A DNA stretch of 20,747 bases, taken from NCBI GenBank assembly GCA_026389415.1, contig JAPLHX010000259.1, positions 1 through 20,747 on the forward strand, read 5' to 3'. This DNA is from Coprothermobacterota bacterium. GTDB lineage: Bacteria > Caldisericota > JANLFM01. A model generated the notes under the pieces. It was not told where the DNA came from. It saw only the letters and a program-made list of their open reading frames with translations, and did not search any database. The first letter of the stretch is position 1. The number at the start of each line of letters is the position of its first letter. Positions 20,452 through 20,747 of the stretch are shown in pieces. The translations under genes were made by a program, and so were the position numbers.

Positions 20452-20601
20452 CTAGCGTGTCTCCTTATGCACCGTCCGCTTGCGGCAAAACGGGCAATAC
20501 TTTTTCATTTCCAACCGAGCAGAATCATTCTGCTTGTTCTTGGCCGATGTATAGTTCCGACGCTTACAGTCGGTGCATTCCAACGTAATAATCACTCTCA
20601 T
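20452..20601 (-). CDS. rpmG: 50S ribosomal protein L33
   Basis: A 49-residue ribosomal protein. MRVIITLECTDCKRRNYTSA is followed by KNKQNDSARLEMKKYCPFCR and KRTVHKETR. Two CxxC pairs (CTDC and CPFC) form the zinc ribbon, so this is the zinc-binding (C+) form of L33. It lies between tuf and tRNA-Trp, in front of secE, as in many genomes. Confidence 0.96.
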   Translation of the reverse strand: MRVIITLECTDCKRRNYTSAKNKQNDSARLEMKKYCPFCRKRTVHKETR

Positions 20602-20655
20602 ATCAATCTCGCAACTCTAGCAAATCCGCTCTTGGCGGTAAAGCTTGCTGATTTT

Positions 20656-20747
20656 TCACTCGTTGATCTTGGTCACGACGCCCGCACCAATGGTGCGACC
20701 ACCCTCACGGATGGCGAAGCGCTGACCGTCTTCCATGGCCATGGGGT
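20656..20747 (-). CDS. tuf: Elongation factor Tu, C-terminal end (cut by window edge)
   Basis: The last 30 residues and TGA stop of EF-Tu: PMAMEDGQRFAIREGGRTIG then AGVVTKINE, the highly conserved end of domain 3. The rest of the gene lies outside the window. It is followed after about 54 nt by rpmG on the same strand, the usual tuf-rpmG-secE-nusG order. Confidence 0.97.
   Translation of the reverse strand, partial: PMAMEDGQRFAIREGGRTIGAGVVTKINE

Noticed and set aside
20619..20649. Terminator between tuf and rpmG
   Set aside because: Only an imperfect hairpin (AGCAA/TTGCT around CCGC/GCGG with uneven internal loop) and no T tract, so read-through into rpmG is more likely.
1..20747. CRISPR arrays, insertion sequences, prophage or toxin-antitoxin genes
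   Set aside because: No spaced direct repeats apart from the MraZ boxes, no transposase or integrase sequence, and no long inverted repeats were seen on either strand.

Overview
The window lies entirely on the minus strand. It joins two classic bacterial gene blocks head to tail. Read in the direction of transcription (from 20747 down to 1), it starts with the 3' end of tuf (EF-Tu), then rpmG, tRNA-Trp(CCA), secE, nusG, rplK, rplA, an L10-type leader, rplJ, rplL and a strong intrinsic terminator. A regulatory gap of about 160 bp follows, and then a very compact division and cell wall (dcw) cluster: mraZ, rsmH, ftsL, a class B PBP, murE, murF, mraY, murD, ftsW, murG, murC, murB, an ftsQ/divIB-like gene, ftsZ, nrdR, a HlyD-like adaptor, yggS (PLP homeostasis), sepF, and the 5' end of an ECF-type sigma factor cut by the window edge.

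The organism is most likely a member of the Bacillota or a related monoderm lineage. The support is SepF next to a YggS/YlmE protein, a short FtsL, a DivIB-like protein, MraZ boxes of the AGTGG type, NrdR, an L10 leader of Bacillus type, and frequent GTG/TTG starts. G+C is moderate, a little over 50% by eye. I cannot name a genus. Several normally rigid motifs are altered (MurC, MurD, MurF, MurE, ribosomal protein L1), so the lineage looks divergent.

The genes from mraZ to the sigma factor overlap or nearly touch (ATGA, GTGA and TGATG junctions). No terminator is visible among them, so one long transcript starting at the mraZ promoter is plausible, with MraZ as autoregulator. It covers the cytoplasmic and membrane steps of peptidoglycan precursor synthesis (MurB to MurG, MraY), septal polymerisation (FtsW plus PBP), the divisome (FtsL, FtsQ/DivIB, FtsZ) and the FtsZ membrane anchor SepF. 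FtsA is missing from its usual place before ftsZ, so SepF may be the only anchor.

The points most worth checking are as follows. The murD gene has its conserved C-terminal end in a different frame, with about ten residues apparently missing. MurC, MurD and MurF carry motif substitutions. MurE has DDPR instead of DNPR. L1 has lost two residues of a near-invariant loop. rpoB/rpoC are absent downstream of rplL, where dcw now sits. A tRNA gene ends 9 nt before the secE start. There are four exact 10-bp-spaced MraZ boxes. I see no CRISPR array, insertion sequence, prophage or other mobile element, and no gene-free stretch longer than about 160 bp.
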